Assembly: GCA_003223245.1 (NCBI GenBank)
Contig: QHYI01000111.1
Coordinates: 24,010-88,009, forward strand
Reading direction: 5' to 3'
Source: Acidobacteriota bacterium
GTDB taxonomy: Bacteria > Acidobacteriota > Terriglobia > Acidiferrales > UBA7541
DNA length: 64,000 nucleotides
This document shows, in pieces, positions 54,407 through 63,741 of the stretch. A program made the translations under genes and the position numbers. The stretch's first letter is position 1. Every line of letters starts with the position of its first letter. The notes under the pieces are model-generated. The model was not told the DNA's origin, did not search any database, and saw only the letters and a list, made by a program, of their open reading frames with translations.

Positions 54407-55618
54407 TCAGATTTTGACTTGCAAAACGCGAGCAGCATTTTCGTAGTACACCTTTTTGAGGATTTCCTCCGTCAATCCCAGGCCATAAATCCGCCAGCGT
54501 CCCTGAGGCGGCACCGGGGCAGGCGCGTAATCAAAGTATTCATCTTCGGTCTCAAGAAAGCGGTAATAGATTTCGTACAGTTTGTCTGTGAAAATTTGCT
54601 GCGGCGTGTCCTTCCCGTGAGGAACCGCGTCTGTGCCGAATAGGATGCGATCCTGATATTTTTCAAAGAACTTTTTCGCCATGCGCGGCTGGCGGCCAAG
54701 CTCTCCGATGCGGGCGCCCATCTCTACGTACATATTGGGAAAGCGATCCATGCACTCTCCGACATAAGGAAGATTTTCGGCGTCATTACCCACGTGAAGA
54801 ACAATGAACTGCGTTTGGGGATGCCGGGCCAGGACACGGTTGCGTGCCTCCAACAGCTCGGCATTACTGGGAAAATCGCCACCATAGAATGACCAATCCG
54901 GATGATTGTTCAATTCCTCGAAGCGTTCGTTGAAACGGTCGATAGGCAGAAAGAAAGCTTCCGGATCAGAAACGTGGATTGCTACAGGAATGCCCAACGA
55001 CCCGCACACTTCCCACATGGCATCGAAGCGCTTGTCATCCACTTTGACGAGCGGCCCGGTCGAGATGTTCTCCCGCAAGTACAGTCCCAAGGTCTTCAGG
55101 ACTTTCAATCCGCGTGCCCCTGCCTTGTGCGCACGGGCAATCTCGTCGGCTTGAAATTGACTGTATCCCGGCTGGTTGGAGCGCTCCCACCAGGGCTCCG
55201 TAAACGTCAAAAAACGATCCGGATGAGGCGTCTGAAACTTGGCAATCGCTTCAAGCAAGCCTTTCCCAACGCCGCCGGTGAGATTGACCATCATGCGGAT
55301 GTTTTTCCGGTCCATGAGGGGGAGCACCTCGTCGGCGGTAGCAGAGTATTGCATTTCCTCGCCCAAGCCCACGCCATGACGGTGCTTGGCCACCGAAGAC
55401 AAGTGCGTATGGACGTCAATCACCGGATAGCGCGAGCGTGGCACTTTCGTTTCCGGGACGTGCAGCATGCTGCGAGGTTCAAAATCCTTGAGCAGCAGGG
55501 GCTGCCCCTCGGGGGCCGGCTCGGCCGGGGCCAAGCTGACTCTTCCCACCGACATTTGGCGCGCCGCCAAAAACACTCCCGCGCTTTCTAATAACCGCCG
55601 CCTTCCTATTGTGCCCAT
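54407..55618 (-). CDS. Exported amidohydrolase-family protein (Tat signal)
   Basis: This is a TIM-barrel metal-dependent hydrolase of the amidohydrolase-2/ACMSD type. The N-terminus GRRRLLES has a twin-arginine-like motif. The first metal site is in VIDVHTHLS, later metal ligands are in VAIHVSDP and FIVLHVGND, and the catalytic Asp is in FGTDAVPHG near residue 340. GAGGAGG lies before the ATG. Tat export implies activity outside the cytoplasm. Its substrate is unknown; it is not of the NagA type. Confidence 0.82.
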   Translation of the reverse strand: MGTIGRRRLLESAGVFLAARQMSVGRVSLAPAEPAPEGQPLLLKDFEPRSMLHVPETKVPRSRYPVIDVHTHLSSVAKHRHGVGLGEEMQYSATADEVLPLMDRKNIRMMVNLTGGVGKGLLEAIAKFQTPHPDRFLTFTEPWWERSNQPGYSQFQADEIARAHKAGARGLKVLKTLGLYLRENISTGPLVKVDDKRFDAMWEVCGSLGIPVAIHVSDPEAFFLPIDRFNERFEELNNHPDWSFYGGDFPSNAELLEARNRVLARHPQTQFIVLHVGNDAENLPYVGECMDRFPNMYVEMGARIGELGRQPRMAKKFFEKYQDRILFGTDAVPHGKDTPQQIFTDKLYEIYYRFLETEDEYFDYAPAPVPPQGRWRIYGLGLTEEILKKVYYENAARVLQVKI

Positions 55619-55719
55619 GAACCCTCCTCATCAGAATCCTTGCGGCTGCTTTGCGTAGGTTCTTCTATATCGTTTACTTTCTGTTGTCAAAGTGGGATAA
55701 AGCGCGGGGGGATTGCCTG

Positions 55720-56475
55720 ATGCGTGTTTTCAAGATTGGATTCTGGCTCGTTGCGGGCGGCGCCGCGTCTGCCGCCCTCACTGTTTCTCACGCGCGCAAA
55801 GCCGCCGTGCCGGAGTCAGCCTACCTCAGCAAGATGCAACTCGAGGCGCGACGTTCTTCTGCCGACTTCTCGCCGGATGGTGACCTGTCTAAACCTTCGT
55901 GGAGGGACGCCAAATGGGCGGAATTTGACAACGATGCTTCGGGGAAGTTCCATTATCCGGAGGCTGCAACTCGTGTGGCGTCGGTCTGGACAAAGACGCA
56001 TATCTACTTTGCCTTTTCCAGTCGTTACGATTCGCTGAACTTTTATGAAGGGGAAGATCCCAAGGCGGAACGATGGCAACTCTGGGACCGCGACGTCGTT
56101 GAAGTTTTCTTGAATCCTCAGCCGGAACGGGTAAGTCATTACTTCGAGTTTGAAGTGGCTCCGAACAACCAATGGATTGATCTGGAAATCGACAAGACCA
56201 AACAGCCTTTCAATGACCCGTCTTGGAATTCCGGTTTCGAGCACGCAACGCGCATCGACGCTGCCCGGCACATCTGGACGGCGGAACTGCGCATACCTCT
56301 TGCATCCATGAACGCGAAAGAAATCCAGCCCGGCACGCAATGGCGACTCAACCTCTTTCGCGCCGCGGGAAAAGGTCCCGACGAGCATCGCAAGTTTCTT
56401 GCCTGGAGCATCATTCCCGAAGGCAAAACGTTTCATGTGCCTGAGCGGTTTGGAATCCTAGAAATTGTAAACTGA
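55720..56475 (+). CDS. Carbohydrate-binding family 9-like protein
   Basis: This is an exported sugar-binding-type protein. The ATG chosen gives a signal peptide (MRVFKIGFWLVAGGAASAALTVSHA, in part). The CBM9-like beta-sandwich (about 45-250) shows DLSKPSWRDAKWAEF, THIYFAFSSRYDS, LWDRDVVEVFLNPQ, YFEFEVAPNNQWIDL, RIPLASMNAKEIQPGTQWRLNLFRA in pieces, all typical of the CBM9_1-like family. It has no catalytic domain. It is the only plus-strand gene in this stretch, divergent from the amidohydrolase. Confidence 0.85.
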   Translation: MRVFKIGFWLVAGGAASAALTVSHARKAAVPESAYLSKMQLEARRSSADFSPDGDLSKPSWRDAKWAEFDNDASGKFHYPEAATRVASVWTKTHIYFAFSSRYDSLNFYEGEDPKAERWQLWDRDVVEVFLNPQPERVSHYFEFEVAPNNQWIDLEIDKTKQPFNDPSWNSGFEHATRIDAARHIWTAELRIPLASMNAKEIQPGTQWRLNLFRAAGKGPDEHRKFLAWSIIPEGKTFHVPERFGILEIVN

Positions 56476-56518
56476 AGCGTTCTTGCGGTGTGGGACACCG
56501 CAGAGAGTAGAACCTCGC

Positions 56519-58546
56519 TTAAGGAATGTAGGCACCGGACGGAAGCAGATATTGAATGGGCCAAGTCTCGCGTTCTTGCTCCACAATCTCAGACCACTTC
56601 CATTTTCTGTTCGGCTCCGGCAGCAGCCGGATGTGAGGCAACGTTTCCGCAATGGCGCTTGCCAGCGTATAAGCATCCCCAGATGCGGTGACGGCAACTA
56701 CGTCCGTATGCAGCTTCTGCGTGGCAAATCGCCTGGCGATTTCCGCGTCTTCCATCATCTCGAGAAAATACGGCCGTCCGGTGAGAAGCGAGTTATACAC
56801 GTAATTCGCCAGAACCCCCGATATCGAATTGACATAAGCATGGTCGAAGGCCAGCTTGCCCAGTAGGGGATCATCCGGCGAAACGGCGGTATAGGGCATC
56901 CGCGTCTCACCGAGTCCGCGAAAATCAAATGAAATAATGTCGTAGCCCTGGCTCAAATGTTTCTCGATCTCCGGCCAGTCTTCTGCCGTGGCTTTGCCAT
57001 TTTCCTGAAACCACAACGCTGCTTTGCGTTCGCCGCCGGATTTGTGAATGTACAGCAGCGGCATTTCAAGCGGCCCGTCGTGCCGCAGCAAATAACGGTC
57101 AATCGTCACGTCTTCAGATTTCGCGCTCCCGGCAGCCTCCCAAGTAATCTCGCCGGCCCGGGGCAAGACGCCGGCATATTCGCTTACGCCCCAGTTCTTC
57201 ACGCCCCCGTATTTATTCCCGTAGTATTCCTTGGAAAGAGATCCGGTCCTTGAGGCCTTATGCTCCTCGTAATAGTCCCGAATCACGTCCATTAATGATC
57301 TTGCATCGCTGTGGTCGAGCAGGACCTGCCCGGTACGCGTGCATCGCAAGGCTTCCCGATCAAGTTCCTTCACCGGTGGAAGACCAGTTCGCATGGGCAT
57401 CCGGTTGAAATGGCCGAGAAAGTCGAGCGCGGCTTGCTGATTCTCGGTTGAGAATTGATGGTCGTGATAGCCTTCGACCATGGCGATGCGGTCCCCGTGG
57501 TCGAAGCGCACGTACAGCTTTTGTATCTCTCGGAAGGTTTTGCGAGTTCCTTCAATCGGGAAAAAATCCAGCACGGCGGCCGCTACCATGACGGGCCGGG
57601 GATACATCATCAACAGCAAACCTGGATGGTCCACGCCATTCGAAATCATGCCGAATAAATCCTGCTCGGGATCGCTGTCAGGGTCGACAAAAATGCGATT
57701 GGCCATGCGCATCGGCAAGGAAGTGATGTAACACGACGGCACGGCTACTTTAATGCGAGGATCTAGCGCCGCAATAAGCGCCGTTTGCGTTCCGCCGCCG
57801 CTCGTGCCGGTGATGCTGATTCGTTCGCCGTCGACATCGGAGCGCGTCAAGAGATAATCCACAGCGCGGATGCCGTCCCAAACTTCCCATCGCGCAAGAT
57901 TTGCTCCCGCCAAGTAAGCCAGGTTACCCATCACCGCGTGTTCGGCGCAGATCAAGTTGTAGCGGCTCTTTTGAGCTTTGGCATCCCAGAACTGGCTGCG
58001 TTCACCCTGCCCGACGGGGTCCCAGGAAATCGCGATATACCCGCGTCCTGCCAATCTTTGACACAGCGCCTGATAATAGGATTTTCCGTCGGGTGAGTGG
58101 CCCGCAGGCACGAGGACGGCCGGATGCCTGGCCGCCTGATCGTTCGGAACGTAAACCAGCGCTGTGACATAAATGCCCGGCAAACTTTGGAAAACGAGTT
58201 TTTCGATGGTGTACCCATCCATCGGAATCCGGCCCGTGATCACCGGATGGAGATCCGACTTGACCGCAGGCAGGCCGCCAATCATTTGCAGAAGCTTCTC
58301 TCGCAACTCCTGTTGCACTTCGAAGAGAGCTGCTTCGGTGCGGATGGCGTCCCAGGCCTTTTCGCGAGCCTCGTCCTCCTTCCAAGCTTGTTCCATCTGA
58401 TATTTCAGGTAAGGAGTGATGCGGGGCCCTTTTGGAAGAGGTTGTTTAAAAACTTGAAAAAACTCCGCCGAGGGAGGGTCTGTCGCGGCCAGCGACCAGA
58501 ATGCGCTTACAGCGGACAGCAACACTCCGAGGCACGTTCGAATCAC
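56519..58546 (-). CDS. Two-domain alpha/beta hydrolase (acetylxylan esterase-like)
   Basis: The real start is the GTG at 58546, which overlaps the stop of the DUF4832 gene (GTGA) and opens a signal peptide (VIRTCLGVLLSAVSAFWSLA). The open frame extends 223 codons further upstream, but those residues are a shadow of that gene. The first alpha/beta-hydrolase domain has PAVLVPAGH, the nucleophile Ser249 in GTSGGG and the EGYHDHQ region with the likely catalytic His. A second hydrolase-like part (about 430-675) has FDFRGLGETRM but no evident nucleophile elbow. It is probably an esterase acting on acylated glycans. Confidence 0.8.
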   Translation of the reverse strand: MIRTCLGVLLSAVSAFWSLAATDPPSAEFFQVFKQPLPKGPRITPYLKYQMEQAWKEDEAREKAWDAIRTEAALFEVQQELREKLLQMIGGLPAVKSDLHPVITGRIPMDGYTIEKLVFQSLPGIYVTALVYVPNDQAARHPAVLVPAGHSPDGKSYYQALCQRLAGRGYIAISWDPVGQGERSQFWDAKAQKSRYNLICAEHAVMGNLAYLAGANLARWEVWDGIRAVDYLLTRSDVDGERISITGTSGGGTQTALIAALDPRIKVAVPSCYITSLPMRMANRIFVDPDSDPEQDLFGMISNGVDHPGLLLMMYPRPVMVAAAVLDFFPIEGTRKTFREIQKLYVRFDHGDRIAMVEGYHDHQFSTENQQAALDFLGHFNRMPMRTGLPPVKELDREALRCTRTGQVLLDHSDARSLMDVIRDYYEEHKASRTGSLSKEYYGNKYGGVKNWGVSEYAGVLPRAGEITWEAAGSAKSEDVTIDRYLLRHDGPLEMPLLYIHKSGGERKAALWFQENGKATAEDWPEIEKHLSQGYDIISFDFRGLGETRMPYTAVSPDDPLLGKLAFDHAYVNSISGVLANYVYNSLLTGRPYFLEMMEDAEIARRFATQKLHTDVVAVTASGDAYTLASAIAETLPHIRLLPEPNRKWKWSEIVEQERETWPIQYLLPSGAYIP

Positions 58547-60009
58547 TGGGCTTTCACCGTAAGCGAGCCCATGGCATACCATCCGTCCGCTTGCCGCCCT
58601 TCGACCGCGAGGCGAATCGCGGGCTGGCCCGTCCGGGGATCCAGAATTCCGACGCGCACGTCGTAATCCCCGTCCGGCAGATTGTCCGGCACGTACAAGG
58701 TGCCATCGTATACGCCGTCGCCGGGGAGCCATTTGCGAATGTCCAAGGGTACCGGAATCAGCGCCGCCGCTTGAGATGACTTCAATTGCATGGCTACGGT
58801 GAATTCTTTGTAGATCGGCGCGACTCCCTCGTTCAGCCACCACATATGAACCGGCATCATGGTTCCAGGAGCGACTACTTTCGAGTATTCCAACCGCCGC
58901 AGATTGAAGCGATACCCGATCTTTTTTTGAAAGGCGTCGAACTGATTTTTCCACTCGCTCGGAATGGGCGCAGATTTGATGTTCACCGTGCTCACGTGCC
59001 AGCGCAGCGCTTGCTCGAGAATGTAATCGAGGTCGTAGCCTCTCTCCTTCCAACCGCCAACCGTGTAGCAGGTTTCCAGAGAAACCGGCTTGTGTTGCCA
59101 AACGTCTTGAATTCCCGTGCGAACGATCTGCTGCGGATAAATCTCCAGCATTTCGGCCGGAAAATACGGATTCGTGGAGCTCGTTCGCATGTCTCCTAGG
59201 CAATCGAGTCTCCACCCTGCGCCATGTTCCGTCCCGTACCTAAGCGCCTGTTGCTCGTCGAAGTTCATCAGGAGCGTCGTTCGCGGGAAAGCTGCGAGCC
59301 AGATATCAATGAGCGCCTTTTGATATGGGAAGGCGGGCATGTAGGGGCTCCAGCCTTCTCCCCAGTAGCCCACGGAAGAAATGTCCACGCTATCGAGAGA
59401 AGGGTTTCCGTCGTAGCGTTTCCCGGCCTCGGCGACAAGCTCGCCCCAATACTTGAGGTAAAGGGCATCGCTGAAATCCGGTTGCCAAATCTGGCCGTCT
59501 TTGTCTGTGGGTATGTTGGCCCGCCGCGCACCCGAATTCCGATACCACTCTGGAAGAGGATCCTGATTCGAGTACGGCATCAGACGAATCGCAAGCGTTT
59601 GTCCATGCGCTCGCGCCTCTTCCAATGCCAGATCCACGATTTCCCAGTGAAACTTACCTTGCTCGGGTTCGAGAACATTCCAGTACCAGCGGCAGTAAGA
59701 AACGGATGTGTCAGGGAAGTCCGGCTTGGTTGGGGCTTGTGGCCGTTTCGTCACCGGCCCAATTTCGGACCATTTCAGGGGCGGATTAGGTTCTTGTCCG
59801 TTAAATCTTTGAAACGTCGTGATCCCCATTCCGGGATTTACCAGCACATCGTGAATTGGTTTTGGTCGAACCACGACGACGTTTGTTTGTGCGATTGCCT
59901 GGCTCCACGCCGCGAGCGGCAGCAGTATCCCAAAACAAAAGCTAGGAATGCTGATGGACCGCACACAACTGGCAGTGCGGAATTGCAACGCAATCGAGGA
60001 CCGAAACAT
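58543..60009 (-). CDS. DUF4832 domain-containing protein, glycoside-hydrolase-like
   Basis: This exported protein has 488 residues. The ATG at 60009 follows GGATGG and leads to a signal peptide (SIPSFCFGILLPLAAWSQAIAQ); a GTG 39 bases upstream is an alternative. The N-terminal half is a TIM-barrel-like region (NPGMGITTFQRF, WNVLEPEQGKFHWEIVD, SVDISSVGYWGEGW) resembling GH42/GH5-type folds with possible acid/base in WGEGW. The C-terminal DUF4832 beta-domain has HMWWLNEGVAPIYKEF and YVPDNLPDGDYDVRVGI. Its activity is not known. It is coupled to the downstream esterase. Confidence 0.75.
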   Translation of the reverse strand: MFRSSIALQFRTASCVRSISIPSFCFGILLPLAAWSQAIAQTNVVVVRPKPIHDVLVNPGMGITTFQRFNGQEPNPPLKWSEIGPVTKRPQAPTKPDFPDTSVSYCRWYWNVLEPEQGKFHWEIVDLALEEARAHGQTLAIRLMPYSNQDPLPEWYRNSGARRANIPTDKDGQIWQPDFSDALYLKYWGELVAEAGKRYDGNPSLDSVDISSVGYWGEGWSPYMPAFPYQKALIDIWLAAFPRTTLLMNFDEQQALRYGTEHGAGWRLDCLGDMRTSSTNPYFPAEMLEIYPQQIVRTGIQDVWQHKPVSLETCYTVGGWKERGYDLDYILEQALRWHVSTVNIKSAPIPSEWKNQFDAFQKKIGYRFNLRRLEYSKVVAPGTMMPVHMWWLNEGVAPIYKEFTVAMQLKSSQAAALIPVPLDIRKWLPGDGVYDGTLYVPDNLPDGDYDVRVGILDPRTGQPAIRLAVEGRQADGWYAMGSLTVKAQ

Positions 60010-60095
60010 CTTGAATTTTCCATCCTTCTCCAACGAACTCGGAAGCACACTCTATCGCGTTACGGTCCTCTCTTCAATTCACGAATGGAGTTGCT

Positions 60096-62009
60096 CTATT
60101 TGTTTGCAAGAGCAAAGGCGGCAAGAGCGTCGGATACTTTTCCTCGGAAATATCCGCCACCTCCCGCGGCGATCACCACAAACTGTTTGCCGGTTTTCTT
60201 GCCCAAGTAAGTGATCGGAGTGGCGTGCGCGCTGGCCTCCAGGTCGGTAACCCACAGTTCTTCTCCCGTTTTCGCATCAAATGCGCGAAAGCGGCTATCG
60301 GCCGTCGCCCCGATAAATACCAATCCTCCAGCGGTAACAATCGAACCGCCGAGATTTGGAGTCCCCGTCTTTACTTTTAACTCATCGACGCTTCCAAGCG
60401 GCACCTTCCAGACGATTTCGCCTTTGCTCACGTCCACAGCATTCAGTCAAAAGCGCGCGTACTCGCCGCCTTTGGAGCCTCGTCGATACCGCTCCGGCGC
60501 GTCAGCGGCTTGCGGCTGCATTGCGCCGACAGCGCCGAGCTCGTTAACATTCACAAACAAATAGCCGGACTCCTCGTCAAAAGACCCTCCGGACCAATTT
60601 CCTCCACCGAGAGTACCTGGCATCACTAATGTCAACTCCAGTCCGTAAGGCGTGTACATCCCACGACCCTTAGCCGAATGAAACAGCTCCCCGCAATACT
60701 GATGAGAATCTTTTGTTACGTCACTGAGGTCCTTTTCGCTCAAAGACTGTCGCACGAGAAGCGGTGGCTTTAGCGGAAACGGCTGCGTCGGCCAGGAAGC
60801 TTCGCCGGGCACATTGCTTTCGGGGACCCTCCGCTCCTCTACAGGAAACAGCGGTTTTCCCGTGAGGCGATCCAGAATGAACACGAATCCCATCTTCGTC
60901 ACTTGCGCGACCGCGGGAATCTCTCGTCCCTCTTGCCGCCCGGTGATCAATACCGGCTGCGCCGGCATGTCGTAATCCCAAATGTCGTGGTGCACCATCT
61001 GGTAGTGCCAGACAAGCTTGCCGGTAGCCGCTTCAAGCGCCACCAGGGAATTGGCGAACAGGTCCATCCCTTTGCGGTCCGCCCCATAGAAATCGTAGGA
61101 AGCCGACCCCACAGGGAGAAAAACTAATCCGCGCTCCGAATCCACACTCATGATGGACCAAACATTTGCGCCAGTGCGTTCCTTCCATGCATCCTCCTGC
61201 CACGTCTCGTGTCCTGGTTCTCCTGGTTGCGGAATCGTGTGAAAGGTCCAAACCGGCTTGCCGGAGCGGACATCGAAAGCGCGCACGACGCCGCTCGGGC
61301 CCTTGGAGGGATACTCAGGAACGGCAGCTCCGGTGATGATTAGGTCACGATAGATCGCGGGAGGAGAAGTCACGGAATATTCTGCATCGGGATAAGCGTC
61401 CGCAACTCCTGTGCGCAAATTGATTGTGCCATTGCTTCCAAAGTCAGCGCGTGGTTTTCCGGTTTTCGTGTCCAGAGCAATCAAGCGCCCATCAAAAGTG
61501 CCGAACAGAATCCTCCGGTCGCCCCCGTTCGCACTCTGCCAGTAGGAGACGCCGCGGTGTTGGAAGTATTGCCGTTGTCTGACCTTCCCGGCTTGCGGAT
61601 CAAACTGCCAGACCTCTTTGCCGCTTTCCGCATCAAGCGCGATCACGCGGTTTGAAGGCGTTGAGAAGTACAACACGCCATCAATCACGATCGGAGTGGA
61701 TTCGAATGGCGCAACATGGTGCCGGTCCGTCTCATTGCCACCACGGTCTGCTTCGCCCATGTGGTAGGTCCATGCTCGTTTCAGTTTTCCAACGTTGCTG
61801 CGGTTAATTTGTTGCAGCGAAGAGAATCGCGTCCCGCCGGCATCACCTCCATAAAATCGCCATTCTTGCGCGAGGACCGCGGACGGCAGTAGTGAAACGC
61901 AAACTAAACAGCCTCTCACAACCAGGACCATGAGTCTCAGGTTACAACAAATTCGCCACTTGCTTTTGGCGGAGCTTAGATATGTCAATCCATGGCTATT
62001 GATTCTCAT
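60096..62009 (-). pseudogene. PQQ-dependent quinoprotein dehydrogenase, interrupted by an in-frame TGA
   Basis: This is a periplasmic eight-bladed propeller of the quinoprotein glucose dehydrogenase type. Family blocks are WRFYGGDAGGTRFS, WTYHMGEAD, FESTPIVIDGVLYFST, DAESGKEVWQFDP, HHDIWDYDMPAQPVL and NELGAVG. The reading frame stops at TGA (60447-60449) right after GGEYARF, then continues in the same frame with [18 protein letters not shown] to a normal end. Homologues have about 15 residues ending in KPPWG between these blocks, so a short segment is lost and a stop created. Signal peptide probably starts at the ATG at 61931 or 62009. Confidence 0.8.
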
Positions 62010-62159
62010 GTCGCTCTAGAGCACCTGTCCATTACGAAGCCGCAAGCGAATAGTTGTCGGGGCAGCTCCGAATTCTGCCTAAAGAACTGTTTGATTAAAG
62101 AAGCTACGTGAGACCCGTGGATACACGCAAGAAGGACTTCAAATCCTTCCTGCTTTCTC
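62010..62159. other. Short gap with weak hairpin
   Basis: No gene is seen. GAAGGA and TCCTTC near 62131-62150 form a small hairpin that could end the antitoxin-like transcript, but the T-run is poor. Confidence 0.3.
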
Positions 62160-62483
62160 TCAATGCGTTACGCGCAGACCACTGAGAGGGCGCCATGTTC
62201 CTTGTTGGTGGGCCACACGGTGATTTCCATGTCTTGACGCAAAGAGAAATTCCATGAGGCGTCCAACGGAAAAGTTGCCCACGCGATTTCGCACGCCGAG
62301 AATTTTGGCGATCTCAACTTGTGTCATGCCGCTGTCGTTCAGGATCGTGTAGATCTGGAGGGTAAGCTGGGCCTTGAGCAACTCCTGTTCGGGATTAGGA
62401 AGGCCCAGGTCTGCAAAGATGTTTCCGCTGCCTCCGGTTACGTGAGCGACGCGCTTGTTTGTTTTTCTCGGCTTGGATTTCAC
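62160..62483 (-). pseudogene. HigA/XRE-type antitoxin remnant with internal deletion and frameshift
   Basis: The N-terminal part matches small XRE antitoxins: NIFADLGLPNPEQELLKAQL, LQIYTILNDSGMTQVEIAKILGV. The next family block, about 11 residues such as KQPDVSALMRGR, which contains the recognition helix, is missing. The sequence resumes with GNFSVGRLMEFL. After that the frame shifts: the true C-terminus LRQDMEITVWPTNKEHGALSVV can be read in another frame, ending at TAA (62168-62170). Two lesions make it very likely to be inactive. Confidence 0.7.
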
Positions 62484-62586
62484 CTCCGTTCTGCCTTTCT
62501 CTCTGATCCTGTTCGGCTTCTGCGAGCCGCTGTTTTATCAGATCAATCTCCCTCGTCGGTGTGGCGATGCCTTTCGTGGTAACCAC
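62395..62586 (-). pseudogene. HigB-like (Gp49/RelE-type) toxin C-terminal remnant
   Basis: Residues KGIATPTREIDLIKQRLAEAEQ are the typical end of phage Gp49/HigB-like toxins and lie just upstream of, and overlapping, the antitoxin remnant, as in toxin-first HigBA modules. The N-terminal two-thirds of the toxin are gone. The sequence upstream instead matches the start of a DUF2461 protein. Confidence 0.5.
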
Positions 62587-62622
62587 AAGGGGCTAATCTC
62601 ACGACTTCGACGTGTGGTTGAA

Positions 62623-62671
62623 CTGAAAATCGAAGAGCTTCCGCGGAGAAGCCCGGAAATGGTGAGATCAT
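62623..62671 (-). pseudogene. DUF2461 N-terminal fragment
   Basis: Fifteen codons, MISPFPGFSAEALRF, match the conserved start of DUF2461 proteins (FxGFPPEALRFL-type). The similarity ends abruptly and runs into unrelated sequence ahead of the toxin remnant. The fragment is short and the match is from memory. Confidence 0.3.
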
Positions 62672-62832
62672 CTTCCCGCCTCTGTTTGTCAGGCTAGCCG
62701 CCCTTTCCCATCCCTGCAAGGTCATGCGTACCTCGCCGGCGGAAATCGTGGTATCCGTAAAGGCAGATCGTTGATTGGAATTGCAAGTTCGCGATTCGAG
62801 TGGCAACCTAATGGGGGCACGAGGAGAGTCTA

Positions 62833-63741
62833 ATGAGAGAGAAAACGGCCAAGCCGGCCGTCTGGGCCGCGGTTCTAATGATCATTTTTTTGCTCGCTCC
62901 CTGTTTGCAAGCACAGCGGGCGGAGGCGACGCTGTCAGGGAAGGTCACGGACTCCTCGGGAGCAGCCGTGGCCAACGCGAGGGTGTCGGCTAGAAGTCTG
63001 GCGACGGGCCAGTCGACGGAGGCGCAAACTGATTTGGCGGGAACGTACACGTTGGCAAGGCTTCCTTCGGGCGAATATGAAGTTACGGTGTCGGCCGAAG
63101 GGCTTGCGACCGAAATAGGGGAGGTAACGCTGGCGGCAGGAGCTTCCCTCACCTTCAATGCAGCGCTTTCGGTACTGTCCTCGGCTCGCCAAGCACAGCC
63201 GCAAGCTCCCACGAATAACGCGCCGAACGCCCCGCCCAGCAATAAGGCTCCCTCGCTCGAGGATTTGGGTTTTTCTCCCTCCGAAACCAAAAGCAATCCC
63301 CAAGAGCAGGCGCTGCTGGATAAGCGGACGCGCATGCTGAAAATCCATCAGCGGCTGGGCTTGATCACGACGATCCCGATGATTGCCGCCTTGGTAACGT
63401 CGAGTGGTGTAGGCGAGACGAACTCGAGCAACACCAACCGGACCGTGCACATGATTCTGGGTTCGGCTACGGCGGATTTCTACTTTACCAGCGCATATTT
63501 TGCGATTCGCGCACCGCGCGTGCCCGGAACAAAAAGCCGCGGGCCGATTCGCTTTCACAAAGCGATGGCTTGGATTCACGGGCCAGGCATGATCCTCACA
63601 CCCATGCTGGGAGCGTTGGCGTATTCGCAGAAAAATAAGGGAGATGACGTTCGTGGCATCGCCAAAGCTCATGGGCCGGTGGCCATTGTGACTGCGGGGG
63701 CGTTTGCGGCTGCGTTGCTATCGGTATCGCTGAAGTTCTGA
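62833..63741 (+). CDS. Carboxypeptidase-regulatory-like domain fused to a four-helix membrane domain
   Basis: The protein has 302 residues. A signal peptide (VWAAVLMIIFLLAPCLQA) is followed by a carboxypeptidase-regulatory beta-sandwich (about 33-115; LSGKVTDSSGAAVANARV, GTYTLARLPSGEYEVTVSA). A Pro/Asn-rich linker leads to four membrane helices (about 170-300). A His near each helix (KIHQRLG, TVHMILG, FHKAMAWIHGPG, KAHGPV) gives a pattern like cytochrome b561-type heme proteins. The function is unknown; a redox role with an extracytoplasmic binding domain is an inference. Confidence 0.7.
   Translation: MREKTAKPAVWAAVLMIIFLLAPCLQAQRAEATLSGKVTDSSGAAVANARVSARSLATGQSTEAQTDLAGTYTLARLPSGEYEVTVSAEGLATEIGEVTLAAGASLTFNAALSVLSSARQAQPQAPTNNAPNAPPSNKAPSLEDLGFSPSETKSNPQEQALLDKRTRMLKIHQRLGLITTIPMIAALVTSSGVGETNSSNTNRTVHMILGSATADFYFTSAYFAIRAPRVPGTKSRGPIRFHKAMAWIHGPGMILTPMLGALAYSQKNKGDDVRGIAKAHGPVAIVTAGAFAAALLSVSLKF

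Noticed and set aside
58547..59215. A 223-codon N-terminal extension of the alpha/beta hydrolase frame
   Set aside because: It lies wholly inside the DUF4832 gene in another frame, has shadow-like Arg/Ser-rich composition, and the GTG at 58546 with GTGA coupling and a signal peptide is a better start.
62543..62806. Minus-strand ORF of 87 residues at the right end
   Set aside because: Only 15 internal codons look like a real family (DUF2461); the rest is non-coding in character, so only the fragment is listed.
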